Notes: generated from the letters alone by a model not told the origin. A stretch of 50,173 nucleotides of DNA from JAGXIT01 sp964393815 (GCA_964393815.1 CAYMUP010000004.1:1-50173), one strand, 5' to 3'. Counted from the stretch's first letter, positions 40,884-49,310 are shown. Made by a program: numbers and translations.

Positions 40884-41294
40884 ATGAATATGAATTGTGG
40901 AAATTGTGGCTTCAGGCTAGACACGGGTGCCGCGTTTTGTGGTAACTGCGGATTTAAAATTGTGATGCCGGGTGAACAGCCACAAGTTTTTGTTGAGCAA
41001 ACAAGCGATGCGACTCGGTCTGCGAGCGACATATACCAACAACAACCCATGTTGCAGCCAGTTACAGACGATAAATCTACTCCTGCGTTGATTTTAGGGA
41101 TTGTATCTATACCTATGGCATTAACGCTCATGGCTATCCCAATAGGAGTCGCCGCAATAATCATGGGAAGCCTCGCGCTCAGATCTAACAAAGGGAAATC
41201 AATCGCAGCGATCATAACAGGTATCTTGGGCATACTGCTGAGTATTGTGATTATCGCCATCGCTGTCAGTGAAAGTTTTAAAGGTAATTCGTAA
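40884..41294 (+). CDS. Zinc-ribbon and DUF4190 membrane protein, 136 aa
   Basis: N-terminal zinc ribbon (MNCGNCGFRLDTGAAFCGNCG), a Gln-rich linker, then two TM segments in the DUF4190 pattern (PALILGIVSIPMALTLMAIP; GKSIAAIITGILGILLSIV). DUF4190 proteins are common in Gram-positives; role unknown. The start lies nine bases after the PrsW gene. TGC-TTAAAT at 40868-40876 could be a -10. Confidence 0.75.
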   Translation: MNMNCGNCGFRLDTGAAFCGNCGFKIVMPGEQPQVFVEQTSDATRSASDIYQQQPMLQPVTDDKSTPALILGIVSIPMALTLMAIPIGVAAIIMGSLALRSNKGKSIAAIITGILGILLSIVIIAIAVSESFKGNS

Positions 41295-41376
41295 ATAGCG
41301 TTGCTCAAAGTAATTTTAATGGCTTTACGAAATCTACGATAAAGCTTATGATAATTATTAAGTAGCAGGGGATTTT

Positions 41377-42812
41377 ATGAAGCAACTTAGGCGAAATCTG
41401 GTTACGACAGTTGCTGTAGGATTTTTCTTGGCTTTAATCGGCACAATGTTCTCACTTAATTTTACGAACAGTCCGAAAGCGGCCGCTCAAGCGGCACCCA
41501 CGTTTAAGTGCGATGGAACGATTTTCATTGCTTATAATCAGACAGACACCCAGTTGACGCGGCTTAACACCCAAAATAGCCCCATTGATATGACCTCTAT
41601 CGGAGCTCCCTATGCGCAGGGCTATAATGCCATTGGCTTCAACTTCAGTGATGGCTACCTTTATGGCTTCAACACGCCAGACGGTCAGTATGTTCGAATT
41701 GCTGCTGATGGAACAGCCACTACCATTGCTCCTCCGGCGGGTATGCCCAACCCAACTCCCGCTCCACGCTACTTGGCGGGAGACATAGATGGTAATGGCT
41801 ATCACAACATGGTTTCCGCAATTGGTTCAGGTACCATTCAGTGGGTAGTGACTGATTTGTCTACCCCAACGCCAACACTTATGGGTACCTTTACGCTGCC
41901 AGATACACTTGCTGTTGGTGATATTGCCTATAACCCCAAGGACGGTAAATTCTACGGCGTGGACGCTCTTAGCCACAAGGTAGTGATGTTTACTGTGGAT
42001 CCAGGCTACTCGTCAGGGTCGGCCACACTTCTATCAACAGATAACAGCGCCTTAATGGCTAGTGGGCTTCCAGCGGCACTTCATGGTGCGGCGATGATGA
42101 ACTCTAAAGGTGAGTTACTGACTACACAATTAAACCCAGGCAAGTTATTCCGGTTCAACATTGGAACCAATGGGAGTGGAGATGGTAAAGCGACACTTGT
42201 CAATTCCGTTCCAAGTGTCGATCAGTATGACGGTGCAGCATGCCCCTACGCGCCTATTCTTGAGAAAACCGCTAGCCCAAAAACTGTTAAAGCGGGCGAG
42301 CAGGTTACTTACACTTACACTGTTTATAATGCGCTTGTCAGCGGACCTCTGACATACAATTTTACAGATAATATTGCCGACGGCAGAACTTTTGTCGCTG
42401 ACACATTAGACAATACGTTCAGCGGAACTGCAAGTGCATATGGCGGGCAGATGGCGGGCAGAATACTTTACACATCGCAGGTATGTCCGTACCAGCATCG
42501 GGATCGATTACTTTTAGCGTGAAAGTCCAAGTACCAGCTACAGCGCCTGCTATGACTATGAACAATCAAGCAGTAATCAATGGCTTTAACGTTGCTTCTT
42601 TCCCTGATGAGCTTCTCTCAGATGATCCTATTACGGTCCTAGTTGGTGATCCAACAGAGATCGTAGTGACTGCGATTACGGCACCAGGCGCTCCTGATAC
42701 TGGCGCTACGGGAGCGTCTGCTAAAATCCTCGCTACCTCAGCAATTCTCTTTGGTTTAGGGGCACTGCTTGCCTGGGCGGGCAATCGCTTCAAAGGCTAC
42801 AACCTTCGATAG
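41377..42812 (+). pseudogene. Sortase-anchored DUF11 surface protein, frameshifted by an 11-bp tandem duplication
   Basis: Signal peptide (residues about 1-35, LVTTVAVGFFLALIGTMFSL), a beta-propeller-like domain with repeated YDG/NGY and AVGDIAYNPKDGKFYGVD motifs (about 45-285), and a DUF11 domain (LEKTASPKTVKAGEQVTYTY). The frame is lost at a perfect tandem duplication ATGGCGGGCAG x2 (42440-42461) and stops at 42522. The remaining frame to 42812 encodes the rest of DUF11 (GMSVPASGSITFSVKVQVP) and a cell-wall sorting signal APDTGATGAS, TM helix, NRFKGYNLR. Removing one copy gives a single 474-residue protein. SD AGGGGAT precedes ATG. The sortase gene is next. Confidence 0.85.
42440..42461 (+). 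repeat. Perfect 11-bp tandem duplication inside the DUF11 gene
   Basis: Two adjacent identical ATGGCGGGCAG units. As 11 is not a multiple of three, copy number decides the reading frame: one copy restores the full protein. Confidence 0.9.
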
Positions 42813-42863
42813 GGCATACAACTAGCTTATGTATTAACGATAAGTAACATTGTCAAAAATACA

Positions 42864-42893
42864 TTGTTAAAACACTTATACTTAGTGTATAGT
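42864..42893 (+). promoter_or_regulatory. Sortase gene promoter
   Basis: -35 TTGTTA (42864-42869), 18-bp spacer, -10 TATAGT (42888-42893). The spacer contains a near-palindrome ACACTTA-TAC-TTAGTGT, possibly an operator. The predicted leader of about 40 nt has no SD. Confidence 0.5.
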
Positions 42894-42941
42894 TTCCGGT
42901 AGGTTTAGCAAAAACCAAAACTAAAATTAAACAAAAACTAT

Positions 42942-43835
42942 ATGTCTCTCTCACGCGCTAATTCGTTTGAATTTGTTTCAAGTACTACCCCCAGAATCAC
43001 CAGGGGTGATTATCGGCGTGCAACTCCACGCGTGACGTTATTTGCGGAGGGTATGCGACAAACCCCCGCTCATCGTTCCGCAAAACAAGGCAAGGCAAGG
43101 GTCGTTGCTCCAGTTTATGAGCCGGTTCGCATAACCGGGAACACCAATAAACGCCAGCTTCATTTGCGCCGTAAAACGCGGCGATTAATACGCAGTTTAT
43201 CGGCGGCGTCAATATTGATTGCGCTTAGCATGGCGGGCTATAGTTTTCACACCCAGGTAGTTGCGCAACCACTACAGCCAGAAAAAAATACGCAGAATGT
43301 AAAGGGCCTGGCTCAGGCTACACTGGTTAACCCAGGCCTATCGGCCGTGCGACCTTCAGAAAGTGATGTGTCGGCGCACACAATGCCAGCGACACACCCA
43401 AAGATTCTAGAGATTTCAAGTCTTGGCATAAGGGCGCGTATCTACGGGCTTGGCACGACAAAGGAGGGGTCAATTGCCGCTCCGAAGAACATATACAATG
43501 TTGGTTGGTACGAAGGCTCGGCGCTTCCAAATGAGCCTGGGATAACCTTTATAGATGGACATTACGGTCTTGGTATTATTGGAGGAGTCTTTAAAAATCT
43601 GTCGCGTTTGAAAGTCGGGGGGACTATCGTGCTTAGGACGGGAAATGACACGACGTATACGTATAAGATAGCCTCGAGCCATACATCTCCTTTGACGGAG
43701 CTTGATATGCGCGAGGTGTTAGCTCCAAGTGAAAGTGGGAAAAACGAACTCGTGCTCATGACTTGCGCGGGCAAACAAATTCCCGGCACTACCAGCATGG
43801 ACGAGCGGACAGTTGTGCGCGCAGTGCAGCAATGA
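42942..43835 (+). CDS. Sortase (class E/F-like)
   Basis: Membrane-anchored transpeptidase that links surface proteins to the cell wall. 297 residues: basic cytoplasmic N-terminus (about 1-80), one TM (about 86-104), a linker, then the sortase barrel (about 150-297). Catalytic residues: His207 in IDGHYG, Cys275 in LMTCAG, Arg289 in DERTVV. The cytoplasmic N-terminus is unusually long and basic. Its likely substrate, ending in APDTG, is encoded directly upstream. Confidence 0.9.
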   Translation: MSLSRANSFEFVSSTTPRITRGDYRRATPRVTLFAEGMRQTPAHRSAKQGKARVVAPVYEPVRITGNTNKRQLHLRRKTRRLIRSLSAASILIALSMAGYSFHTQVVAQPLQPEKNTQNVKGLAQATLVNPGLSAVRPSESDVSAHTMPATHPKILEISSLGIRARIYGLGTTKEGSIAAPKNIYNVGWYEGSALPNEPGITFIDGHYGLGIIGGVFKNLSRLKVGGTIVLRTGNDTTYTYKIASSHTSPLTELDMREVLAPSESGKNELVLMTCAGKQIPGTTSMDERTVVRAVQQ

Positions 43836-43841
43836 ATTAGA

Positions 43842-43871
43842 TTGACGCTAGACGCACAGACGGCGTATATT
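43842..43871 (+). promoter_or_regulatory. Promoter of rny
   Basis: -35 TTGACG (43842-43847), 18-bp spacer, -10 TATATT (43866-43871). It leaves a leader of about 145 nt containing TGATC-ATCA-GATCA, then an SD AAAGGAAA before rny. Confidence 0.6.
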
Positions 43872-44021
43872 TTAAGGTAGGCATTGTTGGAGTTTTGGAC
43901 AGGCCGTTGATCATCAGATCATATACATCAATTTATGTGCATTTTGGGTGGCGTACTCGAGCAACTAGAGAAGTGAAAGCGATGTTGCCGGTGAGCTATC
44001 TTTAACGCGAAAGGAAACAAC

Positions 44022-45536
44022 ATGGAAATACTTGCCATCTTGCTCGCCATAGCCGGGCTCGGAGCTGGCTATGGTGCCAGCACGTACACAAACAAAAAGA
44101 AATCTGCCGACGCAGAAAGTAAGGCAGAAAAAGAGCTAGAGAAAGCCAGAAAAGAAGCCAATCGGCTCGTGGATGAGGCCAGAAGCGAAGCGCACAAAGT
44201 GAATGATGCTGCTCGCAAAGAGGAACAGGCGCGTCGCGGTGAACTCAAAGATCTCGAAACACGGCTTGTTCAGCGTGAGTCAGCACTTGATAAAAAGCTT
44301 GATGAACTCGATAAACGTACCGAAAAACTTCGCGCTGGTGAAGATGAAGTCGAAGCCCTTAAAAACGAGATTCGAGATATTCGCGTCAAGCAACAAGAGA
44401 AACTCGAGAAAATCGCCAAGCTGAGTAAGAGCGATGCTGCCGATAAACTCATGCAAATGACTGAGCGCGACATCCGTGGTGACTTGACCGGCCTTGTTGC
44501 AAAATTGCAAAACGACGCCCGCGACAATGCCGAGGAAGCAGCCGGACTACTCATCGTTACCGCAATGGAGCGCATGGCTAGCGAAGTCACCGCTGAACGC
44601 ACGCTGACCAGTGTGAAGCTTGAAGACGAGGAGATGAAAGGCCGAATAATTGGTAAAGAAGGGCGCAACATCCAGGCTTTGCAGCGCGCGACCGGCGTCG
44701 ATATTATGGTCGACGACACTCCAGGCTATATCGTACTCAGTAGCTTTGACCCTGTACGCCGCGAGGTGGCTCGTCAGGCCCTTGAGCTGTTACTCAAAGA
44801 TGGTAGGGTTCATCCTGGCCGCATCGAAGAAGTTGTCGAAAAAGCGCAGAAAAATGTTGAAAAAGACGTCACGCGCGCCGGTGAAGATGCTGCCCGCGAA
44901 GTTGGCGTTATTGGCATACCAAAAGAGCTACTGCACATGCTCGGCGAGCTCAAATACCGCACAAGCTACGGTCAAAATGTGCTCAAGCACTCAACAGAAA
45001 TGGCGCACATGGCGGGTATGCTCGCAGAAGAGCTTGGCGCCAATGTCACCACCACCAAGTACGCCACTCTCATGCACGACCTTGGCAAAGCTCTCACCCA
45101 CAAGATGGAGGGCAAGCACCATCATATTTCTGGTGAGATGCTGCGAAAATACGGTGCTCCCGAAGAAGTGGCCTTGGCTGCAGAGCAGCATCACGACGAC
45201 GTAGAAGCAACAAGCGTTGAGGCACTGATCGTTCGGGTGTGCGATGCAATTTCGGCTGCTCGCCCAGGTGCCCGAAACATCTCTGCCGAGAACTTTGCCG
45301 AGCGTATGAAAGAGCTTGAAAACATCGCCAATAGCTTTAATGGTATCGAGAAATCGTACGCAATCAGCGCCGGGCGTGAAGTACGTGTTTTTGTACGACC
45401 TCAGCAGGTTGACGACCTAACGGCCATTCGCCTCGCCCGCGACATCGCGACCAAGATCGAAAGCAGCATGAATTACCCTGGTACGATCAAAGTCAACGTC
45501 ATCCGTGAGACTCGTGCTATCGAATTCGCCAAATAA
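44022..45536 (+). CDS. rny: Ribonuclease Y
   Basis: Membrane-bound endoribonuclease that initiates mRNA decay. 504 residues: N-terminal TM (about 2-20), long coiled coil (about 25-140, KSADAESKAEKELEKARKEA), KH domain (about 200-265, GRIIGKEGRNIQALQRATG), and HD domain with catalytic His352-Asp353 (MHDLGKALTH) and the following EQHHDD. AAAGGAAA lies about six bases upstream of ATG. ymdB, the partner of RNase Y in Bacillus, is three genes downstream. Confidence 0.97.
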   Translation: MEILAILLAIAGLGAGYGASTYTNKKKSADAESKAEKELEKARKEANRLVDEARSEAHKVNDAARKEEQARRGELKDLETRLVQRESALDKKLDELDKRTEKLRAGEDEVEALKNEIRDIRVKQQEKLEKIAKLSKSDAADKLMQMTERDIRGDLTGLVAKLQNDARDNAEEAAGLLIVTAMERMASEVTAERTLTSVKLEDEEMKGRIIGKEGRNIQALQRATGVDIMVDDTPGYIVLSSFDPVRREVARQALELLLKDGRVHPGRIEEVVEKAQKNVEKDVTRAGEDAAREVGVIGIPKELLHMLGELKYRTSYGQNVLKHSTEMAHMAGMLAEELGANVTTTKYATLMHDLGKALTHKMEGKHHHISGEMLRKYGAPEEVALAAEQHHDDVEATSVEALIVRVCDAISAARPGARNISAENFAERMKELENIANSFNGIEKSYAISAGREVRVFVRPQQVDDLTAIRLARDIATKIESSMNYPGTIKVNVIRETRAIEFAK

Positions 45537-45537
45537 A

Positions 45538-46266
45538 ATGAAACATATTGAGCTTAGCAACATCTATGGTGACACTGCCTACGTAACTACAGACGGTGGT
45601 TTTATCGAGAGCTTGCGGCTAGAAGACGGAAGGCAGATTCTTTTCCCGCGTCAGCAGCTCGTCGACAAGGACCGGGGAGGCGTGCCTGTTTGTGCACCTG
45701 TGTTTGGCCCGGGTGAACCTATTGGCCTAGCACAGCACGGTTTTGCTAGAAATTGTACGTGGGAGGTCGTAAGTCAAAACCAAGATGAAGTGAAACTCAC
45801 CCTTGTAAATCCAGTATCCCAGGTGAAAAATCTCCCCCATGAATATAATGGGTGCAAGCTGGAGCTGACAATTGAGTTAGCTGACGATACTCTTACGGAA
45901 ACTCTAGTAGTTTCTAATTTGGGCGATAAACCTTTTGTTTGTAGCCCAGGGTTTCACCCGTACTTTGCGACGACTGGCGCAACGCACATACAGCTAGTGG
46001 AACGTCGTTTTACGGCTGATGAGTTGATTGCTGCACAGGTATTGCCTGAGCCAGCCACACAGATATGCTTGAAAACTGAAGTAGCGGAGCTAACAATCAG
46101 CGTCGACCCAGCGGCAAAATTTGTGGTTTGGTCGGCAAACCCTGACAAGTATATATGCGTAGAACCAACCATGAGGGGCTTTCTAGATGAACGAAATATG
46201 AGTGAAAGTATGCTTTTGCCGAGCGGGTCACAAAAAATATCCATGGGAATAAGCTGGGGGCAGTAA
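45538..46266 (+). CDS. Aldose 1-epimerase-like protein
   Basis: Galactose mutarotase fold (or glucose-6-phosphate 1-epimerase), 242 residues: GGVPVCAPVFGPG (substrate loop), AQHGFARNCTWEV (catalytic His), CSPGFHPYFATTG (second catalytic His), VVWSANPDKYICVEP and a C-terminal Glu-containing region. Residues 84-97 (E-V-K-L-T-L-V-N-P-V-S-Q-V-K) are encoded by repeat copy F, within a strand-loop segment normally variable in the family. ATG at 45538 is one base after the rny stop; an alternative start inside rny is less likely. Confidence 0.88.
   Translation: MKHIELSNIYGDTAYVTTDGGFIESLRLEDGRQILFPRQQLVDKDRGGVPVCAPVFGPGEPIGLAQHGFARNCTWEVVSQNQDEVKLTLVNPVSQVKNLPHEYNGCKLELTIELADDTLTETLVVSNLGDKPFVCSPGFHPYFATTGATHIQLVERRFTADELIAAQVLPEPATQICLKTEVAELTISVDPAAKFVVWSANPDKYICVEPTMRGFLDERNMSESMLLPSGSQKISMGISWGQ
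45787..45828 (+). repeat. 42-bp dispersed element, copy F (in frame, aldose epimerase)
   Basis: Codons 84-97 of the epimerase gene, peptide E-V-K-L-T-L-V-N-P-V-S-Q-V-K. The invariant TCCCAGGTGAAA end is complete. Confidence 0.85.
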
Positions 46267-46268
46267 AA

Positions 46269-46817
46269 GTGGTAGAAATAACCTATTTTGTGCACGGAAC
46301 AACCACTGACAATGAGCAGGAGATCGCATCTGGCTGGAAAGACGGCGAACTCTCAGAAACTGGCAAGCAACAAGCCCGTGAACTTGGTGAGGAAATTGCC
46401 GAGAAAAAGTTTGACGCTGTGTTTAGCTCGGACCTAAAACGGGCGGTTGAATCTGCGGAGTTGATGTTTAGCAAAGATAGCAAGGTTGTTCAGGATGACC
46501 GACTACGTGAGTGCAACTACGGTGACATGAATGGCCTGCCTGCGACGTTTAAAGACCACATGAATGACTACATTGACCATCCATTTCCGAGTGGTGAGAG
46601 CTATCGTGACGTTGAAGCACGCATTGAGTCTTTTGTTGAGTACTTGCGGGAACATTTTGATGGACGACATGTTGCGATTGTGTCTCACCAGGCCCCACAG
46701 CTTGCACTCGAGGTAATTTTGGGCGGCAAATCATGGCCAGAGGCTATCGCAAGTGATTGGCGTCGACGTGGTGCGTGGCGCCCAGGCTGGCAATACGTAA
46801 TTGACCCGGTGGAGTAG
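46269..46817 (+). CDS. Histidine phosphatase family protein with altered RHG motif
   Basis: Phosphoglycerate mutase-like fold, 182 residues, GTG start. The N-terminal motif reads YFVHGTTTDNE: His9 is kept, but the Arg of canonical RHG is replaced by Val8. Other family elements are present: LSETGKQQARELG, VFSSDLKRAVESAELMF, LRECNYGDMNG, and the second His in IVSHQAPQLALE. Loss of Arg may change substrate or weaken catalysis. It lies between the epimerase (two-base gap) and ymdB in the rny operon. Confidence 0.85.
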   Translation: MVEITYFVHGTTTDNEQEIASGWKDGELSETGKQQARELGEEIAEKKFDAVFSSDLKRAVESAELMFSKDSKVVQDDRLRECNYGDMNGLPATFKDHMNDYIDHPFPSGESYRDVEARIESFVEYLREHFDGRHVAIVSHQAPQLALEVILGGKSWPEAIASDWRRRGAWRPGWQYVIDPVE

Positions 46818-46821
46818 ACTG

Positions 46822-47637
46822 ATGAAGATTCTGTATGTTGGAGATGTGATGGCCGATCCAGGGATTATGGCGGTTGAACGTGTCTTGCCCGAACTAGTTA
46901 AGAACGAAGCTATCGATTTTGTTGTTGCGCAGGCCGAAAATACGAGCGCAGGGAAGGGGCTAAACCTCGCTGATTATGAACGGCTAAAAAAAGCGGGCGT
47001 CCATGCCCTTACCGGTGGCAACCATACGCCTTCTGAGTCAGAATCAACGCCCCTACTTGAGGACACTAGTGTGCCGGTGGTTGGCCCAGCAAATATGCCC
47101 GGCTGTCCAGGATTGGGCTATAAGCTGGTGCACTCCCCGTCTGGGGATGTACTTGTTATGAGTCTGCTCGGTAGCATTGTGGGCAAGCAGGCGGATGTTG
47201 AAACCGAAAACCCGCTCAAAAAGTTTGATGAAATAATTGCCGCAGTCCCTAGAGATTCATATGCTGTTTGTGTGGCGAACCTGCACGGAGATTTTAGTAG
47301 TGAGAAACTGGTTTTTGGACACTACGTTGACGGACGTGCAAGCCTAGCCGTGGGCGATCATTGGCACGTGCCTACTGCCGACGCGCAGGTGTTGCCAAAA
47401 GGGACGGCGCATATTACCGACGTGGGCATGTGTGGTTCGCTCGACTCGTCGCTCGGGGTCACATTTGACTCTATTATCCCACGCTGGCGAGATGGCTACG
47501 TGACACGTAATGTGCTTGAGACCAAAGGCCGTATGCAGTTTTGCGCCGTTTTAGTTGACCTAGACGAATCAACGGGCAAAGCGCGCAGTATCAAACAAAT
47601 ACGCGAGGTTTGGGATGACACAGAAGCCAAAAGCTAG
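46822..47637 (+). CDS. YmdB-family metallophosphoesterase
   Basis: Calcineurin-like phosphoesterase with 2',3'-cyclic nucleotide phosphodiesterase activity in Bacillus YmdB. 271 residues: LYVGDVMADPG (metal-binding Asp), AENTSAGKGL, GGNHTPS, MSLLGSIVG, GDHWHVPTADAQVLPKGTAHITDVGMCG. The usual GTHTHV is GDHWHV here, but both His remain. In Bacillus YmdB acts with RNase Y, encoded upstream. ATG 46822 is preferred over an upstream TTG. The end overlaps the next gene by 23 bases. Confidence 0.92.
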   Translation: MKILYVGDVMADPGIMAVERVLPELVKNEAIDFVVAQAENTSAGKGLNLADYERLKKAGVHALTGGNHTPSESESTPLLEDTSVPVVGPANMPGCPGLGYKLVHSPSGDVLVMSLLGSIVGKQADVETENPLKKFDEIIAAVPRDSYAVCVANLHGDFSSEKLVFGHYVDGRASLAVGDHWHVPTADAQVLPKGTAHITDVGMCGSLDSSLGVTFDSIIPRWRDGYVTRNVLETKGRMQFCAVLVDLDESTGKARSIKQIREVWDDTEAKS

Positions 47638-48178
47638 CGTTTGGCCAAGACTTTTTAACGGGTCAGGGTACTTGCTGGTGGCTACCGAATGGTTGGTGTT
47701 AGGGCTTTTGTATGTGCCAAGTCTACTTGAGAGTGAGGCTATGCAAAAACTCTTTCCTGCAGGAAATGAAGTAAAATTCACCCCTGCAGAAACATCAAAT
47801 GCGGTGGAACCGTCGGCTGGACTCATTCTGCTCGCAACTATTTTAGGCTTACTTTTCCTTGGTTTTGTGGGTTATACAATCTTTCGCAAATACATTCCTG
47901 CAGTCGTGAATAACTCTGAAAAAGTGATAGAAAAATCCACCGAGCAAATTGTGCATGTGCGTGAAAAACAAAAACCTCATCTAACCAAACGAAAGAAACG
48001 TATGCTAACCGAACAGGTCAGCTTCTGGCTAAAAATGACCGCAGCCATTTTGCCCCTCGCAATTCTACTCATCTTCAGTCGGCACGATGATTCCTTGGCT
48101 ACCGTACTTGCACGCTTTACTACCGCTCTAGCAGCTCTTCTGGCGGTAGGCTGCCTTAGTGTTTCCCGCCGACTGTAG
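47615..48178 (+). CDS. Hypothetical three- to four-TM protein with repeat-encoded loop, 187 aa
   Basis: TM segments at about residues 17-38, 68-91, 138-157 and 163-182, with a basic coiled-coil-like cytoplasmic segment between the second and third (EKVIEKSTEQIVHVREKQKP). Residues 52-65 (E-V-K-F-T-P-A-E-T-S-N-A-V-E), in the first loop, are encoded by the degenerate repeat copy G. Translation is probably coupled to ymdB. The layout resembles the 18856 protein, which also carries the repeat. Function unknown. Confidence 0.7.
   Translation: MTQKPKASVWPRLFNGSGYLLVATEWLVLGLLYVPSLLESEAMQKLFPAGNEVKFTPAETSNAVEPSAGLILLATILGLLFLGFVGYTIFRKYIPAVVNNSEKVIEKSTEQIVHVREKQKPHLTKRKKRMLTEQVSFWLKMTAAILPLAILLIFSRHDDSLATVLARFTTALAALLAVGCLSVSRRL
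47768..47809 (+). repeat. 42-bp dispersed element, copy G (in frame, degenerate)
   Basis: The first 20 bases match the consensus at about 18 positions (GAAGTAAAATTCACCCCTGC); the second half has drifted. The frame is the same as in copies B, D and F. Confidence 0.6.
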
Positions 48179-48428
48179 TAATGATCGGAGCCTTAGTATG
48201 TAAGGCTTGCTCTCAGCGTCTGCTGATTTTTGCAAAGTGTCTTCTATGATTGAGGAGACAGGATTATCGCAAAATCCTTACGGATTTTACCCTTCCTGCG
48301 GTACTTGCTAAAAAGAAATGCAAGCATTTCTTTTTGCTCCGTTCCTCGTCCGCGAACCCACCAGCGCGATTTCTGCACCACATCACCATGACCAATAAAA
48401 TACCCCAGCTTTCGCCAGGGTATTTTAT
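48179..48428. other. Intergenic region with hairpins, no gene
   Basis: Holds AGCCTTA/TAAGGCT (48189-48207), a weak terminator-like TCAGC-GTCT-GCTGA-TTTTT (48213-48231), and a palindrome AAAAAGAAATGC-AA-GCATTTCTTTTT (48310-48335) that can act as a terminator in either direction. No convincing coding sequence. GGAGACAGGATT at 48254-48265 repeats 12 bases of the nearby tRNA-Pro. Confidence 0.5.
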
Positions 48429-48432
48429 TGGT
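48391..48432 (-). terminator. Long inverted repeat at the 3' end of tRNA-Pro(TGG)
   Basis: Perfect 15-bp arms (48391-48405 with 48418-48432) and 12-nt loop. The arm nearest the tRNA includes its ACCA end. No T-run follows on the minus strand, so it may serve in processing as well as termination. Confidence 0.6.
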
Positions 48433-48505
48433 CGGGGAGACAGGATTTGAACCTGCGACCCCGCGGTCCCAAACCGCGTGCGCTACCAGACTGCGCCACT
48501 CCCCG
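48429..48505 (-). tRNA. tRNA-Pro (anticodon TGG)
   Basis: Minus-strand cloverleaf: acceptor CGGGGAG/CTCCCCG, D arm GCGC/GCGC, anticodon stem CGCGG-TTTGGGA-CCGCG, T arm GCAGG-TTCAAAT-CCTGT, discriminator A and encoded CCA. Confidence 0.97.
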
Positions 48506-48544
48506 TTGTATATGATCTTTTCTCTAAGATCTGCAACAGAGGAG

Positions 48545-48574
48545 ATTATACTATGGCAGAGGGTAGTATGCCAA
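48545..48574 (-). promoter_or_regulatory. Promoter of tRNA-Pro(TGG)
   Basis: On the minus strand: -35 TTGGCA (48569-48574), 18-bp spacer, perfect -10 TATAAT (48545-48550). The rest of 48506-48801 has no convincing gene. Confidence 0.7.
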
Positions 48575-48801
48575 GGGGGCGACAGAGAGTCGTCTAGGGG
48601 ATGGAGCAGTCGCTATTATGCAAAGCAGTTGGTTTGCGGAAATGTGGGGCACGTAAAAAGCCACGCATAAGTACGTATTGCTGCGCTTGTCGATGTGATT
48701 AATATGTGGTGCGGGAATACCATTCGAAAGCTGGGGGTGAAACGCTCTCGTCGCTGCAAATGAGAACCTAGTGATCAATCTTGGCAAATCACCGTTGTTG
48801 T

Positions 48802-48830
48802 TTGAGGAGCGTTGGACTAAGTGCTATACT
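48802..48830 (+). promoter_or_regulatory. Promoter of tRNA-Pro(CGG)
   Basis: -35 TTGAGG (48802-48807), 17-bp spacer ending in TGC, -10 TATACT (48825-48830). Confidence 0.65.
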
Positions 48831-48855
48831 CACCTCTGTTAGTTTTTTAATTTGT

Positions 48856-48932
48856 CGGGGTGTAGCGCAGCTTGGTAGCGCGCAGCGTTCGGGACGCTGA
48901 GGTCGTGGGTTCAAATCCCGCCACCCCGACCA
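48856..48932 (+). tRNA. tRNA-Pro (anticodon CGG)
   Basis: Plus-strand cloverleaf: acceptor CGGGGTG/CACCCCG, anticodon stem CAGCG-TTCGGGA-CGCTG, T arm GTGGG-TTCAAAT-CCCGC, discriminator A and encoded CCA. Divergent from tRNA-Pro(TGG) 350 bases away. Confidence 0.97.
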
Positions 48933-49006
48933 GCATTAGATTACTGAAAAATGCAGACTGGGAAAGGTGATATAGTTAACCGTATAAAACATAAGTAGGA
49001 GGGTTT

Positions 49007-49310
49007 ATGGGCGAGTTTGAGACCTATGATACGTTCAGGCCTAGAGAAATCAGGTAGTAAACCTTTTAGTGTGGACGAATTAGTCTCTGGGCCACCGTAT
49101 ACTAATGCCCAAGAGTACCGTACTTCAGGCGATTTTCGCCTTGATGGGTCTGTGAGTAACGCCGATAGTGGGGCGTTGGTTTTAGGTTTACCTCCACGAC
49201 CTCTTGGAGACGGAGAAAGAAGGTTTATCGAAGGGGTGAAGACTACTCCGCCTAAAGTTCGGACGCAGCTATTTGAAACTGCAAGACAAAAAAGATTAGC
49301 TGACAATTAA
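49007..49310 (+). pseudogene. Small hypothetical protein with likely +1 frameshift near its start
   Basis: AGGAGG at 48997-49002 precedes ATG at 49007, which reads MGEFETYDTFRPREIR and stops at 49057. In the +1 frame a longer coding stretch runs to 49310 (KPFSVDELVSGPPYTNAQEY, ending LFETARQKRLADN). Joining them near GAGAAA (about 49041-49046) gives an uninterrupted protein of about 100 residues. Alternatively the real start is ATG 49026 without an SD, and the short frame is a leader peptide. Not recognised; soluble, Pro-rich. Confidence 0.45.
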
